This document shows, piece after piece, positions 21,501-35,900 of a DNA stretch of 64,000 bases. Position 1 is the stretch's first letter; every line of letters begins with the position of its first letter. The notes below the pieces were generated by a model that searched no databases, was not told the DNA's origin, and worked only from the letters and a program-made list of their open reading frames with translations. The position numbers and the translations under genes were made by a program. The stretch is from Marasmius tenuissimus (taxonomy: Eukaryota; Basidiomycota; Agaricomycetes; Agaricales; Marasmiaceae), in contig JAQOTA010000047.1 in NCBI GenBank assembly GCA_029532415.1, positions 372,001 through 436,000 of the forward strand, given 5' to 3'.

Positions 21501-23939
21501 ATTTGGAGGAATACACGTCGAACGACGATCACATTGGTTTGGCCGAGTGGGTAAAAACAACCCTCAGACTTGACGCGCATTGTGAAGTACGACGCTTCCC
21601 ATTGCCACTGATGCAGCCCAGTACAACTCGACGCTGCTCATCCCACTTGGCACTCGTTGGCTACTTCATTGGAACGGGTGTATGGCTTGGATACACGAAT
21701 GAAAGACATTGTTCGATATTTGACATGCATGCGGACCTCGAGACGGCAGACATGGCCGTACTCACAGAAAGCCAAGAGCATTGTACCACCATCAAGAGTC
21801 ATCTCGAAGTCGTTTACGGTATTTTTTCCCCTTCTCCGTATCAAAACCCTGCCGAGGCTCGATGGCTTGGGCGTCGTTCACTTTCCGGTGGCATCTCAGG
21901 TGAGAACTCTAGATCGGACCTGCTGTTGAGCATGAAGGTATACGGTGAATACTTAAGCACTCACCAAGCGCTTGGGCCACTGCCGTTGTGATTGGGCCTC
22001 GACATCTGCATGTTACCAGCCTCCTCTCGCTCGTAAATCTCTCAGGCTTCAAGAAAAACATATCCCGCCTCTCCGGACCTTCTAATCTTGCACCTTTATA
22101 CACCTCCAACTTTCTCGACTCGCGCAGAAACGAATTGTGAGGTATCTGAGCCAGGACCGCGCGTTAAGCCAACTAACGCCAATTCGCTCTCGAGTCGGAA
22201 TACAAGTTGATTTGGCAGAGTAGAGCCTCAGTATGGGAGGTTGAGATGTTGACTCGTGTGTGAGCCACCTGGCTGAGAACCATTGAGAGAAGCAGCTCGT
22301 TTGTGAGAGACGTCCGACGAGCGTATACTGCGACTTCACTCACAGATAAACATCCGTGTCAAACTCCTTCTGAGTATCTGCCTTGATCTTGTGAATGATA
22401 CTCGTGAACTGTACGCAGCAAGGTTTTCGTTCGATTTGTCTCCCTCGCCACATTCTGGAGGTTGAGCCGCGCCAACTTGGTCAGGATTCACCGGTGGGAT
22501 CAGAAGATCTAGCAGAGTCCTCTCGACGGGCTGGAGTGGTTGCGTCTATCGACCTGCTAAGTATGGGTTTTTAAGACCTGTGCCTGCCGGATTACTTGAG
22601 TTGGCAATCGCTCGAATCTGGTGCGTCCACAACGTATAGTTTCGCTATCCGAGAAGAGAATGGGGTGTGAGTATCTCAGCCACTTGGAACGCGCCCGTAT
22701 CTGATACATCTGCACGCTGACTGAGGCTTGCATATAGATCCCTATCCATCGCTCGCCGCGGTTCTCCTTGCATAAGATGTAGAGCTGGCAGTCCAGCTTC
22801 CTTCTCAGTAGTAGAGTCGCAATTGCAATCGGAAGGACTGGTTGGATTTGGGATGTGAACATAGAGCCTGAATCACGTGGGCCGTTGAGTGTCATGGACC
22901 CGCTAGAATGTGATTCACCGTGTCAAAGGGCATACATGAATAACGGTCGGTCCGGAGACGGTTGTATTCGAAGACAAAAGACACCAGAGAAGATCGTGAG
23001 TGCATTGACTTGGAATTCGCAGCCCATTCGAGCCGCAGCTTGAGCTGATGCAAAAGTCGAATCTTTCCGACTTGTGGCTGAGGTAGGTTGCCAGGGACAA
23101 CAAACAGCAACGCTTGAAATTTGGCAGCGCAGATGGCATCGACAATGACCTCGATCATCTCGCCGGTACCACCAGTTTGAGCTCAAATCCCTTTGGCTGT
23201 GTCCTCTCTGCCTTTCCAAGGAGGAGTGCATGTATCCACTCTCAAGAATCAGAGACGAAATCCAGACCGGCAATCCCAACAGCTCACACATTCGATCTCT
23301 GAGTCCCGCCTGTCTCAAGCGTCCCTTAGGTTACATCCTCGACGAATGCTTACTCTACGTTGTGCTAGAGTTTTCTGATGTCTAAAGCACCACATATATC
23401 GGCAACTTCACAAGATGGAAGGGTTCAAGTTTCCCGATTATCGCAACCTCCGAGCGTGTAATCTGGAAAATACACATTGAGCGATCGAATCGTCTCAGCT
23501 GAAAAGGCAAAAAGAACCACAAGACGCGTACTTTTGACGCGTTTGGTGCATACCGTGAATTATCCGGGTTCCACTGGCGTCCCGTATTGCCGCTGATCCA
23601 GCTTAGTAGGACTCAACGCCCCCAATTCCACAACTTGAAGGAAGGTACAGTTTGCATGCTGCGAATGGAACTCATTGATGTCCCGATGCTTTGGATGCTT
23701 TGTCCAGCACACGAAGGCCCCGAGATGCTACCCTCAAGCCAGGCCGAGAGCTTCGAGCGCGTGTCAATATCGTTTTTGATAAATAGTGTATTGTGCATTC
23801 ATAATAGTGAATATTATATAGCATCCAGTCGTAGACCATAGGCGTAAATTACATATTACGGGCTGAAGACAACATATACTTGAAAGAGCATTTGACGAAA
23901 TACATGAAGTAATAGACGTAACCATAGACGTAACCTTAT
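18600..23939. repeat. Spacer B-C of the tandem array
   Basis: About 5.3 kb without a supported gene. The first 300 bp are the copy B promoter, resembling those of A and D. The spacer module is present at about 20,791-20,892, with a decayed second instance near 23,110-23,160, so the spacer seems to contain an older duplicated spacer inside it. The block gcgccctctga (about 19,022 and 20,391) recurs in other spacers. Between 22,000 and 23,500 only weak, unrepeated frames are seen. The copy C 3' flank begins at about 23,590. Confidence 0.6.
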
Positions 23940-26900
23940 TCATTCGTACCCTTGATTTCCGAAGTCAAAGTTGCTCCAATCGTGCCAGTCCTCGATTTTA
24001 GCGGGCCTGGGCAGTCCCGGCTGCTCGTACGAGAATGCAGTAGGGGGTGGGTGAGGCGATGGTTGTTGCTGAGGAGCAGAATGTCCTTCAGGATCACAAG
24101 AGGTGAACGACGCGTATCCGTTGGCGGGCCCGACCGTGCTTGTGGAGTATACGGGTGTGTGAATGGTCGAACCGAGGGGATAGCTAACCGTTAGATCTGT
24201 GTCAAAGACGGGAGGGTCATATAGGCGGCTATTGGCGGTGAATGACGGGAGAGATAACGTCCTTGACCATCTACCACCCTCGGTGTTGCCGGCGGTGGAT
24301 GTAGCGTCGTTGCAGACAACAGAGTAGATACTCGGGTCGGCGTAGGCGGAGCGAGTCTCAGCTGCAGCATCAGGCTTATAGGTGGTTGTCTTCATCTCAT
24401 GTTGAGACTTTTCGAGCGATCCTACAGGCTGAGCGGAGTCGAATGGCATGCTGAGCGAAATGTCGGCCAAGGAAGGATCCGTATAGGTAGATGAAAGTGA
24501 ATGCAACGCCTGGCAGGCACGGTCAGCGGGGTGAGCTGGAAAGTGATCTATGTCGGTGGGCAGGTACGCTTGGTGGTCGAGATTGGTGGAGAATGCGTCT
24601 CTTTCTGAAGAAGATTGGGTGTGCCGTGAACCTTTTCTATGGCTCTTGGCCGTCCGTTCATTGTTGGTCGTGTCGTTCTTATAATAGAGACACTGACAGC
24701 AGAAAGTTTGTGAGGCAATCTAACAAAGGGGACAGCCAGTAACGCACCTCCGGTGTCTGATTCAGAAGATCGCGGCTCTCTGTCCCTTCAGCGTGCGCTT
24801 CCCATCCCGCCCCGGTCCGCCGCCGCTGGCCTGTACCATGATCTGGGTTGATGATAAATCCACCTTCTGCAACTTTTGTCTTGAGATTATCAGACCATTC
24901 GAGCGACGAGAGATTAGCTCTACTCACCCTGGGCTGGGATATTGCCGCTTGGAACTGAATTGTTTAGGTCTTGCTGTCCTCGGGGGTTCGATGAGCCTTC
25001 CTCATCTGAATCCATGCCCAAGGATTCGACTTCCTCATCTGATGCGTAGATGGCAAATCCGTATGAGTCGTATTTGGCATACTTGATGTGGAATTCAGAC
25101 GATCCAGAGTTTTGCTCTGCGGGAACAGAACATATGTACATGCAGTGAATAGCTTGGACAAGTAGTCACCTTCATTGATTTCCTTAAATCGAGCCAAATC
25201 GCGTATAGGCTGGTGGATGATGAGATATCGGAGATGTTGAGCAAAAGCTGTAGTTGTCGGGTCAAACCCTCGGAGTGCTTGATACTGACGGATAATTTTG
25301 TAGGTGTCGTTAGTCCAAAGCTCGGATGCAGTAGAGTAGTGGAGATGGAGCACAGTTGGAAGCCCAAGGGAGTGACAGATCTGGGGTGAGAGGGGAGAGT
25401 TACCATCTTCTCGGAAAGACCAAAAGTGCAGAGAAGGGGTTTGGCCATCAATCTGTTGATGACCATTGAGCGGGATGAGCGGAAGGTTCGCGGGAAGCGG
25501 ATGGACGAATAAGTATATTGGCTGCTGGAGCCGTCGTTGCCGTTGTACTTGTGAGCTAGACAGGGAGCCTTTCAATGATGCAAAAGATGTGACGAGGGCT
25601 GGACAATATAAGCGTGAAGAAGAGACAACAAAAGAATAACAACGCACTGATAGCCTCCAAATTGTCCTCAAGAGTTATCCCAAGCGCATGGAAAATGCTC
25701 CAAGCTTGCAACAGCCAGACTTCTTTTTCTTCAAGAAACTCTCCTGTCTCCAACCCCATCTCCAACCCAACCCCTTCGCCATCGCCGAGTCGAAATCTGC
25801 TCTGGTGGTTCAGACGAGGGCATCTGGAATCGGATAATGACCCCACCTAACCAAGCCATTCCCCAACAAAGTTTGCTCTGAGAGAGTTTTGAAATCGTAT
25901 TCGCAGAGGTGCCAGCGTAGACGGGCGATGGCGATGGGAGTGTTGCTCAGAGTCGAGAAGACTTGTGCCGTGTTCGGATTGATCGCATAATTCCGAACCG
26001 CCCGAACGTCCGCCCGATAACCCTTTCGCGTCGTGATCCAATCTTGACCGAATAATGTCCAACCGACGAATGACCAATCCACTACCTCCGATTTCATACT
26101 CGCCATGAAACGCAACACCACATCATCCTGCAGAAAGTCCACGGTGGTAGGCGCGTCCTTGAACGCTGAATGCCGGCCTATTCCAAAATTTGTAGCCGGC
26201 CCCTTTGGACCACGGCAGATGGCTCCTCTCGTAGAGTCTATCCACAGCTCATTCTCCCGACAAGTCCATTGCATCTACAAATGCATGGTTCAGCTTTTTT
26301 ACGGCTCCAACCTTCGCTACTCACACGTAAAGTACCAAGGTACAGCATACCCAGCGAGTCTACACGTGCCCCAAAGTGTGCAAGTGGTAAAAGTTCTGAA
26401 GGAGACATCAGCTACATTCAATCAACGAGATGATTGCGTACCGTTCCGGAGAAAAAGAGACGGGACTCTTCCTACATCAACCGCATATGCCTGTGCAACC
26501 TGAGAGGTCCTAATGACATTTGAGCATTCATAAAAATTCGGGGCGTGATCGAACCCACAATGCTGTAGAGTGCATCCGGAAATCCTCTTCGAGCGCCTTT
26601 AAAGAATCGGTGAGTAAATTTGGGTCAAATATATCGGCGACTCACTTTGTGTGCATCTGGGCCACTATATAACACCACGGTATACACCCGACCTGGGCAT
26701 TCATCCACCTCAGCCACACAAAAGTTCCTATCAGCTTTCCATCCGACTGTGTCGCAGTCGCAGCATCTAATTCCCCATAACATGCATGAAAAACATCTTC
26801 GGGGATATTTGTTGACACATATATCCCTCACAAGGTAGTAGTCGCCACGCTTGAGATTCCGGACCTAGGCGGAAGGTAAGACCGTTGATTCCCTGCTAGC

Positions 26901-27067
26901 ACGACAAAACGTGAACTTACCCCGTCAAACTCGGTACGTTCCTTTTCCTTTTCCTCGCGCTGAATATTCTGACTGTAATAGATATTGTACTGATCCCTTC
27001 CGACGGTGCTGAATCTGCTACCATCACCAATAGTAATTTTACGGGAGTTGCAAAGTATGTTGGACAT
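23940..27067 (-). CDS. Array copy C: intact 11-exon gene, type 2 N-terminus, 871 aa
   Basis: Exons: 26921-27067, 26646-26864, 26559-26596, 26442-26509, 26325-26395, 25847-26274, 25648-25796, 25170-25598, 24928-25116, 24748-24872, 23940-24692. Every junction is GT-AG with phases identical to copies B, D and E. Exon 1 is the short type: one motif only (SRFSTVGRDQYN), then a charged EEKEKERTEFD end; the second motif of type 1 is absent. Exon 2 has CFSC...CCDC. The core is conserved: VAQAYAVDVGRVPSLFLRN in exon 4, ELWIDSTRGAICRGPKGP in exon 6, LHFWSFREDGNSPLS and RGFDPTTTAFAQHL in exon 8. Exon 8 is exactly 429 nt, as in B, D and E. Tail type a, with a Ser/Thr/Pro/Tyr-rich exon 11 ending GNQGYE. 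Closest relative in the window is copy E. No function can be named. Confidence 0.82.
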
Positions 27068-30000
27068 GATGGGAGGAGGGGGGAGAAAGATGGGTGCAGA
27101 GGTTTGAGGCAGATGGACTCTCCATATACTCCAGAATCAAGATGCTATGGGCAATGATATGATCTTCCGGGTACTTGGGAAACTCTTACCTCGTAAGTTC
27201 TTCTGTCGCCTTCCTCGCGTGGGACCAATCTCCGGCGCGCCTTGCCTTTGACACTTTACCAAACCTGGTATAAAGCTGTTCCTGTCAAAATCAGAGCATC
27301 ATCTCAAGACAAAGACATTATATCAAAATGCTGTCGAGCCGTGTGACAATGCAACTATAGTCTCTGAAGATTTATACTCACAAGCACTGGGAACACAACC
27401 CTCTCCATCTTCAAGATCATTACACCCCCACATTGCACTTTTTTACGTTCTTCCAAGCCTATCCACTCGATGTAGTACTGTCTGGCCATAAGGTGAACTC
27501 GAGACATCAGGGACTTCTGGTCGAACAAGACATCAAAATCCATGCACTGGTATGCCTCGATCGTGTGGACTGAACCTTCATGGCAACAAGCACTAGAGCG
27601 CCGAAAACCTCCCAATTCGCGTTCTTTGAGTGACTCGCGACTTCTCAGACGGTTAGCCTCCCGGGAGGGATGAATAATTGGCATCTGTCCTCATATACCA
27701 GTAGTCCAATGTTCGACAAAGGCTTCCTGTCATAGAGTTTTGAGTCTTTCCGTCGGAATCACCGTCAAGTTGGGGTAAAGCAACTCGGAAATGATTGCCT
27801 CTGTACACAAGTGAGGGTGGGAATGAGGAGTTGAGCGTCAGAGTGAACGTACGGGCTGAATAGCACGAGGTTAACGGAGCTCTCCGAGCGATGCTAACAC
27901 CAGGCAAGATGTTTGTTCTGGCGAGTGACCTGTGAATATGGCGTAATCAAAGAGAGAGGTATCGTCCCCGGCGCCCGCTACCCTTGGCATATCACTACCA
28001 AACTTCTGAGCACAGAGAAGCGACATACTGAGCCAACATGGGAAACGCACTATCACAATTCCGTCCTTGAAGCCTACCGCCACCTTTCTTTACGCCGTTC
28101 TTCCAATATTCGAACCTTCATTCGTCGATTAAACGAGCCTGAGGTTGAGTCCTCTTGCTCACCGACCATAATTTAATTCAGAAAAACGAGAGATTCCGAG
28201 AGCTGAGTTTCACGTTCAGGTTTCGAGACGACATGAGGGGGTGAGACAAGGAGCATCGACGCTCTGCAAGCCCCCGTGGGAACACTGTCAACCACGGTTT
28301 GTTCGGATTCCTCACCACCAACCAACATTCAATTCACGTTTAGCAATTCAAAAGCAGCAACTACAGAACAAAATTCGAACATTTTGAACCCCTCTTAACT
28401 CATGGATTTGCATTGGGGGGAAGATCGTGGGCGGGAATATTCATATACCTCCGATGGTTGAGTAGTCTTGCTAAGATCAGCGAGGTGAGTTGGAGGTTTT
28501 CTCGTTGCCTGCGTTCGTGTCGCTGGTGCTCACTGCAATCCTATTTGAAAGCTCTCGGTTCTTTCTCGCCGGGTTTTGGGTTCTTGTATTCTCCACGCGG
28601 ATTCACTCCCTCTCAAAGCTATACCTACGGTATCCTTCCACTGGCAACGCAAGTTCTCGACACGATTCATCGGACGCTCACCACTTCAGCAGTCTTTTCC
28701 AAGGATCGTCAACGTGATATTAAGCAATCAGCTTTTTAAGGGGGTGAACGGGTCCCGCGAGCCCGTCGCGGATTTCGGGTGGAAGCAAACGAGAATACGA
28801 GGGTGTGGAGGTTCATCCAGAGAAATCAAGTCGTAGCTCTGGGATATCCTGGTACGTACCTACCGCTTACTGATATCTTCCTCACTCATTTTTTGTTCGT
28901 TTAGGTCGGTCACTAGTGATACTACATCTTGATTATCGTGGCAGTGAAATCAATGTATATGAGCTCCGTTGAGGCGACCCAATTTGTTGATGAATAGCGG
29001 ACGAATTTCATGCGCCTTTCCCACCAAAGTTGAGCCAGTAGCCCCTGCCCTTGCAGGTCTCGGCTCACGCTCAAAACTACAGCCGGCTCGAGCAAGTTTA
29101 AAGCTCCAAGAAGGGTTGAGGGTACAACTGCACAGTGTAGATGGCACCAACAACGGCCGTCTCCCTAGCGCCTTTGATCCACATCTCTGTCTTGTTCTTT
29201 CTTCGCCGCTGAGAGACACATGTTGACCAGTAGTCCCGCCTCATCCTCTGGCTCATCTGATTGGGCTTTGGATTCAATATTTGGACTTAGAAGAGTCCCA
29301 ATAGCTTGTCTACCCATTCGCCCGGTGTCTCAAGCCCCTCCCTCGGCGGATCCTTGCTCGCTGTTCTTCTCTTTGACTCGATCATTTTGACGTCTAGGAC
29401 GGTGGATAGGTTGGTTGTGCTCATTGGAACGCCTGCATAATACCGCATTCACTTGTGCGGTTCGATTCTCATAAATAGGCGTGCTCAAGTTGGAAGGCTC
29501 AGCATTCTCGAAATCATCGACGTTGCATCGAGATTCTCAGACAATCCCCAGACTCGAACTTCTCTATTCAGCTGTCTTATCACTCACATCCTCGCCAACG
29601 AGACCGAAGACTACCCCAGAACCTCATCTACCGCGTTAACAATGTCTAAATTCTCGATGTTAGCTCCGACAGAGGAATAGAAGCCTCATTCTTGTTGGGA
29701 TCAGAACCCTTCGTGCGTGAAGTTTGTCCTGTACGCTCCAGCGATCACATTCCGAACGTTAAAATCTTTTTCTACCTCCAGCATGAAGCTCAAGCCCTTA
29801 GTCTGGATAGATTGATAGAGATCCAGCTTCACGAAGCTGAACCGGGACTGCAGAGCATGTTTCTAGTGATTGGGCCTTTCCAAACGGTCCCGGTCATGCT
29901 TTCTCGAGTTTTGAATGCGACATAGCCGCGGGAAATGTGCTTTGAACGCGTTTGACGCGTGGTTCAGCATCCGGCGGGGTATATTTTACTGGCTACTACA

Positions 30001-32941
30001 TACGCCAATCCCATTTGTGATCGTAACTGTCTCACAGGAAATCTCGCGCAGGTGCACGATCTGGAGTACGATGAGCCGTTGTTAGTCAACGTTCGATACT
30101 CTTGAGTGTTCAGAGGCAGCAATTATGGCCATGGCCTTCACATTGCCCTGGCTATAATCAGCCTCACCGAAGGCCGAGAGAGTTGAACAGCCACTTAGAT
30201 TGAGTCAAAATTGTGTTATCCCGAGAAATATCATTCATTTGCCGGTCATGTACTGTAGGAAGAATGAAGAGGCGATGAAAAATGAACGGGTCGATGACGA
30301 TTGGGTAATTGAGGACGTGTATAGAAAGGCACATAAGGAAACTTGAGCTTTGAGATCCTGTTTCCGTCATGATCACTTCTTTCAATCCTGTCCCCCCGGG
30401 CCCATCTCGAAAGGTAGCCTCAGCTCCCCGCTCAAAGGTGAAGTGACGGGTACGGGCCCAAAAATAAACGAGAAATCATTAGCGACTCCGATACCCGATA
30501 CGACATTCCGAGCTGCCTCGAACTCAAATGCTTATTCGACCCGTGTAAATCGCACGCCAGAGAAGCACGTTCTCAAAGCAAATTCCTCGCGTCCTGCCAT
30601 TGCATTGGATTTGGCCGACAGGGTGCTTGAGATACGCGCTATAAGACCTCATGGACGAGGTAGAATTGATGTCAGTTTTCTGGTAGGATGCAACAATGAT
30701 GCCAAGCAAGCTTACCTTTTGGCTCCGTGCCTCCAAGCTTGTCCTATGAAGGCGGCCAAGACGCGTCAAATCCTTTTCGTCGAGCTTTCAAATCATATAG
30801 GCGGGTCTAATCACATCTTGGAATCCACCTATCCCTTGAGCCCGCTAGGACGTGGTGTCCGGAACAGGTAACATGCGCTATGAGTCGTAGACAGACGTGT
30901 CGAGTACGTCTAGACATGCGCCTGTGAATGTTCGTGGTGTTTGAACAGTAGTGTCTTTGAGGTTCAAACGTGATTCCGGGTGGTACAAAGTGGTTGGTGT
31001 GTTTGAATAGATTATGTGGACGTCAAGATTGGAGGTGTCCCTCCGACAGACTGGAACCATTGCATATGACCGACTATCAGAATCTCCAGTAGTATTTTGA
31101 ACGGTCGAGCCTGGTAGTTCCACAATGCATGATTTCCGTGGCAGTGGTGTGCACGACGGTCCAACCTGCAAAAGAGGTCACATACGGTACGCTACCTTTC
31201 CAGCTGTTTGGAACGCACCGGTACCCAAACTACTACGACGCTGACCGACGCTTGTACACAGATCCCTCTAACCGATACTTGCCGTTAGTAGCAGCGCCCT
31301 CTCGGAAGCCTCTTGAGCCAGAGGCAGGTTTGGTTCCCTTTTCACTGGTAGTGAAGCTGCAATCAGCAGCCAGAATTCGAGAAATCAGTTGGGTTAAGGA
31401 TATACATACCTAGCTCTCGAAACAGAGTGAATCTGCTGAGGGTTGAAATTGGAGTGCGATCATCGTGTCGTACGGTGCTGGGAGGGTGTTCCGACTTTCA
31501 GCATTCGCAACAAATTCATCAACTGCATAGATGAAGAAGTGTACGTTAACGGCGTTTGCCTGAAAAAATTAACTGGTTTGGAGACGGTCGTATCGGCATT
31601 GAAGAGAATAGTCGTCGGGAAGATCGATGTGAATGTTGTCCAAATGTTGTCCAGGGATCCAGGGCAAAACCAACCAAGTGATGAGTTATTTAGAGTTGTC
31701 AGAGGTGAAGAAGGGATAAAAACCAGAATCTTCAAGTCGCGGTTGAGGGAGGTTGAGGTGTGGTCGACGCCAGAAACAACGAGCAACAACCTGCAACAAC
31801 GCTTTGTCAGCGTGAATTTCTATGACAACGACCGCGATCATCTCGTCAGCATCACTCTCAGTATTTATCTGTTTCTTTCCCTTGTCTCTCTTCCGTCGAG
31901 GACATGCAAGTGTTTGCTTCCAAGGACTGTCCTCAGCTCGTTCAAATGGATATCAGTCTCGAAGCTGAAACTAGCGCCATTGATCCCAATGGCTCGCATG
32001 CTCAATCTCTAAGTTTCTCAAGTCTCTCAATCACTCTAATCTTGGCCAATACCTCTTCTCCTTTGCTCCTGAGCTGCTTCAATGTTCACAAACACCGCAT
32101 GGGTCACTCTCAGCCTGCCAGGGCACTCGAGTCTCGCACCGTTTTGATAAGTATTTCAGCTAAAATGGTTCAAATTCTCTAATCGTCGAGTTTGCCCGAT
32201 AACCCTTCACAAGCAGCGAGCACACGAACAACTATGTGCCTTGAACTTTCACGTTCACCTCTATCTTTGCACCTTCGCATCATCACCTAAGAACTTCCCG
32301 TCCTCAAACGCCGAACCCGCTCTCTCTGAGTCCGATTACCTCTTTCCGAGATCTCGGTTCAACTCCAGGAATTGCTCTACTAGAAATCTTGAAGGCTCAG
32401 CTGGACTACCTCGGGGTGACTTTGAAGTCTCTGCAACAGAGTATCGTGTAATAGAGCGAATACGGCGGCCACGACCTCTCTCTCGGTGCGATTAAGCTGA
32501 TTCGAGGAGAGAAGGGTGGAACGAAAGGACGCGTTGTTCGACGTGTTTGACGCGTATCCTAGACGTCTGTTGGGGATTCTTTATAGTTGACGATCCAGCG
32601 GAGTATCGCTTAAACGCCAGCTTTCCGTGACTCAAGATCAAACTTTCCCCCGGTTCTGATAGTATACAAAGGATAGTTATCGGTTCGACTTTCAATGCTT
32701 AGTCCACACTCGCTCCCGTGAGGGCATCGAGATGGTGAACGGGCCTCACCGTACCGTCCAAACTAGCAGGAAGTTGATCAGATGTCGAAAAATCTGCTCT
32801 ACCTAAACGATATTGTACAGATGCAAATGGCCGAAGAAGTAAGAACGTGGGGATATAGGTACCGGTTGGGTAGGTAGTAGATAAGTATGAAACAGGGCAC
32901 AGAAAAAAAAGCGCGAGGGATATGAGTGAGTTGATAAAAAC
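27068..32941. repeat. Spacer C-D of the tandem array
   Basis: About 5.9 kb without a supported gene. The part to about 28,170 is homologous to the copy E upstream flank (42,248-43,340) and includes a block of unusually high identity. A decayed spacer module lies near 29,110-29,160 and a clearer one at 31,754-31,856. Between 28,400 and 31,000 the frames are short and unsupported. The last 250 bp resemble the 3' flank of copy A. The palindromic-looking string tttgacgcgt near 29,948 and 32,548 recurs in other spacers. Confidence 0.6.
27983..28170. repeat. 188-bp highly conserved block upstream of copy C
   Basis: Nearly identical (about 4-5 differences) to 43153-43340 upstream of copy E, while the flanking homologous sequence is visibly more diverged. 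In both places the block lies about 0.9-1.1 kb before the ATG of a type 2 copy. Function unknown; the differences are not biased to third codon positions in the frame I could test. Confidence 0.75.
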
Positions 32942-35900
32942 TTAATCTAATTCGTCATTTCCATCATCGTTACAACCGTTATCATCGTTGCTCGTAGGTA
33001 GCCTCGGAGTAGCAAGTACGGGCCATGACGAACGATGAAAGATTGGTCCGATGTTGGAAGTAAATGGCCGTGGTATCCAGTATTGCTGAGGAACACAAGT
33101 GGGGGTGCCTCCGTCGCGACAATGAGTTCGAAGTGGCACATACTTGTTGACAGGCTCGGTTGAGTAGGTCGAATTGGCGGGTGCGTGAGCGATTGGAATG
33201 TGAGTGTAACCGACCACTGAGGCCATGTTGGAGGCGATAGCATCGCAGAGGGCGTTATTCTGGATGGATTGCGACATAGCCGACCATCCAGCATCTTTGG
33301 GTGTGTCGGTCATGAATACAGTGGTGTCGGACCCGACAGGAAAGACATTCGGCACGGCGTGGGTTGGGCTGAGCTGAGTACTGCCGTTCTCACACACCTC
33401 TGGATGTGATATCGCAAGCAATCCTGTGGGCTGAGTGGGGATAGATGATGTTGGGAGCACGATGTTGAGCGAGGCCTTATCAGAGGAGGAGCCCATGTCA
33501 GAGATTGAAGGAAGGGAGAGGTGCACTGCGTTTGGGGCGAAGAGGGTGGTACACTGCCAGTAGAAAGTTTGTAAGATGATAGAACGAAGGAGGCAACATT
33601 TGACGCACCTCTGGTACCTGATCCAGATTATGTTTACGTCTCTCTATGCCTTCTAATCCTGCCCCGGATCTAGCACCTGGGCTTTGCCGTTTATCAGCGC
33701 CATGGTCTGTCTTTGTGGTGTGTTTGTTCTTAATGGGAACGGCAAGACCTGTTGTGAGGTCAATAGACCATTTGAGCAAAATTGAGCTATAACTTATACA
33801 CACCCTGGGTTGAAATATTGCTGGTTGTCACCGAGTCTTTATGAAGATCTTCTCTCTCTTGGATGCTTGATACATGTGCCGACTCAGTGTAGGTATCATC
33901 GTCTGGATCAGTGTAGAAAAGCGCTGTGAGGGTGTAATCATCCGAGTCGTAAATATCCCTCCGGTCGGAATCGACCTGAAGTTCGGGCAGTCCAGCAATT
34001 TGCTCTGCAGAAGCTGGTTAGAGGGTATTAAAAGGGCTGGCATTGGGCTCACGTTCACTTGACTCTTCAAATTCAAACCGGACAGAATCATTCACAGGCC
34101 GGAAGACGATGTCATCGTATCCGAGATGTCGAGCAAAATCCGCAGTCGTTGGATCGAAGCCGCGGAGGCATTGATATCGGTGAATGCGCTTGTAGTTGTT
34201 ATTCCAGGAGGTGGATTCAATGTGACAGTATAGACAGAGTGTAGTTGGGAGCCCGAAGTAGCGACAAGTCTTGGATGAGAGGGGGAATTGGCCATCTTCT
34301 CGAAAAGACCAGTAATGCAGTGAAGAGGTTCGGCAGTCGACCTTCCCCTCGTCATCGAGCGGGAGGTTGGAAGGAAGTGGATAGACAAAAAGATATATTG
34401 GTTGCCGAAGCCGTCGTTGCCGTTTTGCTTCCGATTGAGAAAAGCGGCCAAACAAAGACGCGCGTTTAAGCCAGGTGAACTCTGGGGAATGTTAGCGGGA
34501 AGAAGAGACGACGAAAAAAAAACAACGTACGCAGATTTGCGAGATCGTCTTCGAGAGTTATCCCAAGCGCATGGAAAACGCTCCATGCTTGCGTCAGCCA
34601 GGCGCGTTCTTCATCAATTCCCATCCGCATCTCCAAGTGAAAACCTGTTTCGAATCCATCGAGTCGGAGTCTGCTTTGGTGATTCAGACAAGGACATGTA
34701 AAATCGGGAATAATCTCACCTCATCAAGCCATTCTCCAAGGGTGTTTGATCTAAGAGGATGTTGAAAAGGTTGTCCCAGGATAGATCAGTTAGATCATGA
34801 TGGGCGATGGCGATGGGGGCGTTTTTCAAAGTCGAGAAGACCTGCACCGTGTTCGGATTGACCAATTCAGGCACCGAATGCCGATTCGTCCGATTTTCTA
34901 ATATCAAACTGATAACGGTCCGATCCACATGTTCCGACTTTTTGCTCGCGAGAAAGCGCAAAACCACGTCTTCCTGCAAAAGGTCCACAGTTAAAGGCAT
35001 GTCGCCGATTCCTAGATATAACCACCGCCCCTGTTCCACTGAAACTGGCCCCGCTGGACCACGGCAGAAAACTCCTCTCGCAGAATCTATCCACAGCTCT
35101 TCTTTCTCACAGCGCCATCCTAGCTACAACTCCATGAATCGACTGCTCCAATGTCACTAGTTTGGCTACTCACGCGTAAATCACCAAGATACCACCTGCC
35201 CACACTGCTTACATCCTGAACAAAGTGTGCATATGGCACAAGTTCTAGATGAAAACATCAGCTGTGCTCGACCAGCTAAATTTTACTTACCATTCCGAAG
35301 AAGAAGAGACGGGACTGTCCCGATGTCAATGGCGTATACCTGCACAATGTGGGAGGACCTGGAGAAATTCCAGCGCACACAATTCTAGAGTCAGATTGGA
35401 CTCACAATACTCTAGTGTACCTCCGAAAGTCTGATTCGAATGCCTTCAGAAAGCTGCTGAGTGTGTTTTTTGTGCCAAATATGCTGTGGGCATACCTTCC
35501 GTGCATCTGGACCACTGTACGACACTGCTGTATGCACCCGACCGGGGCTTCCATCCACCTCAACCACACAAATCGTCCTATCGGCTTCAAACTCTTCACA
35601 TCTCCAGCATCCAGACTGATAACATCTACAAACGCAGGATTGCGAGCTGTATTGAGAGACACTAATATCCTTCAGCCGGGAGATGTCACCACGCTTGACA
35701 TGCCAGAACTGGGCGGAATGTAAGACCTTTGCAAGTTCCCGACTACCTTAACAAAACAACTCACATCGTCAAATTCGGTATGTTCATTTTCTTTTTGCTG
35801 AACACTCTGGTTGATGATTTGGTTACCATTAACATGCACCGTGATCGTCGTCGAGCTCGCTCCCTGTGTAATTGACATTTGTCCATCCGAGGAAGAGGTA

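Noticed and set aside
21503..21991. 162-codon plus-strand open frame in spacer B-C.
   Set aside because: No motif, no counterpart in the other spacers, and no codon-position conservation. Treated as a chance frame.
27913..28176. Plus-strand frame over the 188-bp conserved block as a small gene (also at 43092-43358).
   Set aside because: The few differences between the two copies change amino acids as often as not, and the start of the frame differs, so coding constraint is not shown.
30350..30871. 173-codon plus-strand open frame in spacer C-D.
   Set aside because: No paralog in other spacers and no recognisable domain; an antisense frame of similar length exists at the same place.
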